From assembly GCA_016301965.1 (NCBI GenBank), contig JAEDOO010000084.1, positions 1 to 8,241 of the forward strand: a stretch of 8,241 nt of DNA, in the 5' to 3' direction. Of this stretch, positions 6,050 through 8,241 are shown in pieces (positions within the stretch are counted from its first letter, which is position 1; every line of letters starts with the position of its first letter). The translations under genes were made by a program, and so were the position numbers. The DNA is from Lachnospiraceae bacterium (GTDB taxonomy: Bacteria; Bacillota; Clostridia; Lachnospirales; Lachnospiraceae). The notes beneath the pieces were generated by a model. That model made no database searches. It saw only the letters and a program-made list of their open reading frames with translations, and was not told the origin of the DNA.

Positions 6050-6077
6050 AGTATATGATGTGCTAGATTTCTGTAAA
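6050..6077 (-). promoter_or_regulatory. Predicted promoter of the His-rich CsoR / Mrp unit
   Basis: On the - strand, TTTACA (6072-6077) lies 16 nt from TATACT (6050-6055). It overlaps the last codons and stop of the upstream 76-aa gene and would start transcription near 6043. The spacer contains no palindrome of the CsoR-box type. Confidence 0.6.
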
Positions 6078-6293
6078 GGAATATCTCTGCTTAATACCGG
6101 ATGTATCTATATCAAATATAATGGATCCGTCCTTAAGAACAGTTTTCTCATACGTAAAATTTTTATCCTTAAATTTGGCGCGGACATATTCTTCCGGATT
6201 CTCCAGCTCGACTTCTTCAAACTGGATATCCCGCATCTGGTTATTGGCACACTGGTTAAAGATTTCCCAGCAGGCCTCGTACATCTTTTTCAT
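6063..6293 (-). CDS. Hypothetical 76-aa cytosolic protein
   Basis: This is a small soluble protein with no signal peptide or membrane segment. The N-terminal half looks helical (MKKMYEACWEIFNQC) with cysteines at 8 and 15. The C-terminal half alternates charged and hydrophobic residues (YVRAKFKDK..., GSIIFDIDTSG), which suggests a small beta-sheet. I recognise no family. The start at 6293 is well supported: GGAGG (6299-6303) lies 5 nt upstream, and the predicted promoter (-10 at 6329-6334) puts the transcription start at about 6322. The in-frame ATG at 6323 would therefore be at or outside the 5' end. The gene is probably monocistronic. No terminator is visible before the next promoter, so read-through into the downstream leader is possible. 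Confidence 0.75.
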   Translation of the reverse strand: MKKMYEACWEIFNQCANNQMRDIQFEEVELENPEEYVRAKFKDKNFTYEKTVLKDGSIIFDIDTSGIKQRYSFTEI

Positions 6294-6328
6294 TCTTACC
6301 TCCGTGATGCTTTTTTCATACATGCTTT

Positions 6329-6357
6329 AGTATATCACTTTGACATAGCATTAACAA
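6329..6357 (-). promoter_or_regulatory. Predicted promoter of the 76-aa gene
   Basis: On the - strand, TTGTTA (6352-6357; 4 of 6 consensus) lies 17 nt from TATACT (6329-6334; 5 of 6). The start near 6322 gives a leader of about 29 nt holding the strong GGAGG. Confidence 0.65.
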
Positions 6358-6366
6358 GCACTGTTC

Positions 6367-6450
6367 CTATTTTCCTTTATCTATGTGTATTTTAGCGTTA
6401 CTGTTTACTGGCTTGCCAGTGAACAGTAACATTTTAGCTCCATTTTTCAT
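6367..6450 (-). CDS. Possible 27-residue peptide downstream of helD
   Basis: An ATG at 6450 follows GGAGGGG (6461-6467) by 10 nt, directly after the helD stop codon, and opens a 27-codon frame ending in TAG at 6367. The peptide is basic (seven lysines, no Asp/Glu but one Asp near the end). Against its being real, the middle of the frame is the palindrome 6397-6430 and its two flanking direct repeats, so half its codons are dictated by that element. It may be a chance frame behind a good ribosome-binding sequence. Confidence 0.25.
   Translation of the reverse strand: MKNGAKMLLFTGKPVNSNAKIHIDKGK
6389..6438. repeat. 34-bp palindrome with abutting 8-bp direct repeats
   Basis: GTTACTGTTTACTGGC (6397-6412) is followed by TT and then by its inverse, GCCAGTGAACAGTAAC (6415-6430). 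The arms are 16 bp and pair throughout except for one T:G. The same 8 bp, ATTTTAGC, flanks it with no gap on either side (6389-6396 and 6431-6438). This is the geometry of a target-site duplication around a tiny insertion, or the scar left when an element with these arms as terminal inverted repeats lost its interior. It lies between helD and the 76-aa gene. As RNA it would form a strong hairpin, but no good T-run follows on either strand, so it is not a standard terminator, though it may still protect or end the helD message. Confidence 0.8.
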
Positions 6451-6474
6451 GAACTACTTTCCCCTCCAACATGC

Positions 6475-8241
6475 CTACACTTGCTTCGATAAAAACGGCG
6501 TCGGATTTCCCGTGTAGAGCAAAGTCAGCTTATGCATAGCTCTTGTACAGGCAATATAGAGTAAATTTCGGTCAAACTCCGAAGAGTAGTTCCTGTCATC
6601 CGCATCAGGTACAATAACCTCATCAAATTCCAGCCCTTTCGCCATGCGAATTGACATAATAGATATGCCGTTAGTAAACCTAATGCTGTCCCTGGAAATC
6701 AAATGAACAGAATGCTCCCCTGACAACAGTTCATAATATCTCCCCGCCTCTGCCTCCGTCTTTACCACAATGCCCAGAGAGACATTTTCTCCCGTCTCAA
6801 ACTGCTTTATCAATGCCGCAATCGAAGCGATCTCATGCTCCATGTTTTCGCAATATATGGTTCTCGGCCGTTCCCCATGACGTTCCACCATTTCCAGAGA
6901 CGGCTGATGACAGATTTTTTTCGCAAAGTCCATGATTTCATAAGTAGAACGATAGCTCTTGTTCAAGACAACAAACTCTGCATCCGGATACATCCGTCTA
7001 GTCTCATCCAGAGCGTGATGATGGCAGGGATGTAAGACCTGACCAAAGTCGCCAAGAATGGTTTTCTGACAGGGATAGAGCTTGTTTATCACAGCAAATT
7101 GGATAGGTGTATAATCCTGCATTTCATCAATGACCAGATGCTTCACAGATTGGTTTTCCTCTATGTCCTCAAATTCAGCCATCAGATAGAGAAACGGGAA
7201 TACATCTTCCCATTCCAGGGCTTTCTTTTCGGAAAATACAAACATATCCTTTTCACCAATATAATCGTAGAAATCCTCATACAAAGCCAACGGGTCTTTG
7301 ATCAAAAGCATTTTTTGCAGACTTTTCAGTATGACGCTTTGCTTTGGTACCTCCTCCCACACCCCCGGCCAAGCACACAACTCTTCCCGGATATCTCCCG
7401 CCACAAAAATCAGACGTTGTTTTGCAGGATATTTTTTATAAGAAACAAATCTCTCCCGGATCCACTCCGCCCGTACAACATGCCCTTCACAGGTATAGTC
7501 TTTCGCTGAAAAAATCCGCTCATCCATATGGTCAATATATTGATCCAGCAATCCCACAAAAGCCAGCGTAGATTTAAATTTTGCTCGCTTTATCCATAAT
7601 TTATTCTTCTCCTCCAACGGACTTTTTTCCATTTCAAACGCAATGCTCCCTTTCAAAGCATCCTCCGCAATATCCTGCATACTCAATTCACAGACAGGCT
7701 CTTCTCCCAATTCCGGTATGACCCCCGAAATATAATCCGCAAAGACCCTGTTTGGTGATACGATTGCTACATCCTCTGCGGTGATCTGGTTTTTATAGCG
7801 ATACAGTAAAAAAGCGATCCGATGAAGAGCGATGGATGTTTTTCCGGAACCTGCCACCCCCTGGATAATGAGCGTATTTGCTTTCTCATTCCGAATGATC
7901 ACATTCTGCTCCCGCTGGATCGTGGAAATAATGGATTTCATCTTTTCATCCGAAGTATGCGCCAGCTCCTTTTGCAGAACCTCATCCTGCACGTTTGTCG
8001 AACTTTCAATGGCATATTCCATAATGCCATTCTGTATCTTAAACTGCCGCTTTCGTGTAAGCTCTCCTTCTATCCATCCCACAGGCGCTTCATATCCGGC
8101 ACGACCTAAACCAAAATCATAAAACATACCTGAGACCGGTGCTCTCCAGTCATAGATCAGTTTTTCCCTGCCATGTGTAAACCCAAATCGTCCTATGTAA
8201 AATGTATCCGCTTCTTCCTCTCCATCGGAAACAAAATCAAT
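6475..8241 (-). CDS. helD: HelD-type RNA polymerase recycling ATPase, 5' end outside window
   Basis: This is the C-terminal 588 residues of a UvrD-like superfamily-1 ATPase of the HelD group. HelD pulls stalled RNA polymerase off DNA using ATP-driven conformational change. The frame is open to the window edge, and the residues there (FYIGRFGF, then DWRAPVSG, before MFYDF) are the conserved HelD segment ahead of the motor. The ATG at 8127 is therefore internal, and roughly the first 100-150 residues, normally a coiled-coil arm, lie outside. Numbered from the edge, Walker A GVAGSGKT is at 128-135, DEMQD at 372-376, GDFGQ at 397-401, KSYRST at 428-433, RMAKGLEFDEV in the C-terminal motor half, and the final YIACTRA near 562-568. 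The HelD-specific insert lies between Walker A and DEMQD. All motor motifs look intact. Confidence 0.93.
   Translation of the reverse strand: MDFVSDGEEEADTFYIGRFGFTHGREKLIYDWRAPVSGMFYDFGLGRAGYEAPVGWIEGELTRKRQFKIQNGIMEYAIESSTNVQDEVLQKELAHTSDEKMKSIISTIQREQNVIIRNEKANTLIIQGVAGSGKTSIALHRIAFLLYRYKNQITAEDVAIVSPNRVFADYISGVIPELGEEPVCELSMQDIAEDALKGSIAFEMEKSPLEEKNKLWIKRAKFKSTLAFVGLLDQYIDHMDERIFSAKDYTCEGHVVRAEWIRERFVSYKKYPAKQRLIFVAGDIREELCAWPGVWEEVPKQSVILKSLQKMLLIKDPLALYEDFYDYIGEKDMFVFSEKKALEWEDVFPFLYLMAEFEDIEENQSVKHLVIDEMQDYTPIQFAVINKLYPCQKTILGDFGQVLHPCHHHALDETRRMYPDAEFVVLNKSYRSTYEIMDFAKKICHQPSLEMVERHGERPRTIYCENMEHEIASIAALIKQFETGENVSLGIVVKTEAEAGRYYELLSGEHSVHLISRDSIRFTNGISIMSIRMAKGLEFDEVIVPDADDRNYSSEFDRNLLYIACTRAMHKLTLLYTGNPTPFLSKQV

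Overview
The window looks like a chromosome segment from a low-to-medium-GC Gram-positive anaerobe, most likely class Clostridia and perhaps a Lachnospiraceae-type gut bacterium. This rests on strong GGAGG-type ribosome binding sites, sigma-A-like promoters, Gram-positive CsoR-type repressors, a lipobox protein and a HelD-family ATPase. It is an inference from style, since no rRNA or other taxonomic marker is present.

Layout. Only the first gene, a complete MATE-family efflux transporter (74-1447), is on the + strand. Everything after it is on the - strand. A 10-bp-stem hairpin at 1524-1556 separates it from a convergent small lipoprotein gene (1598-2044), most of which is an array of 51-bp repeats. 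Next comes a metal-resistance module. It has a P1B-type metal-exporting ATPase (2161-4035) and, upstream of it, a CsoR-family repressor gene (4173-4448). The two are not one simple operon: a strong terminator (4125-4153) follows csoR, and each gene has its own promoter with 17-bp spacing. Three copies of a TATACC-N5-GGGGTATA box sit on these promoters, one inside the ATPase promoter spacer and one over each predicted start site. This predicts metal-relieved repression of both genes.

A second, separate metal-linked unit follows: a CsoR paralogue with a histidine-rich N-terminal extension (5456-5854) and, 18 nt after it, an Mrp/NBP35-type Fe-S carrier ATPase (4604-5437). Its predicted promoter lies about 190 nt upstream of the first start codon. 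The leader between them holds a possible 22-codon reading frame and no copy of the CsoR box. Upstream of that are an unrecognised 76-aa protein (6063-6293) and the 3' part of a helD gene (6475 to the window edge, with its N-terminus outside).

The gap after helD holds a 34-bp near-perfect palindrome (6397-6430) abutted on both sides by the same 8-bp sequence, ATTTTAGC. This looks like a small insertion or an excision footprint. I see no complete undescribed system. The points most worth following are the operator layout, the mismatch between a copper-type CsoR and an ATPase that is not CopA-like, the His-rich CsoR with its Fe-S partner, and the palindrome with its flanking repeats.
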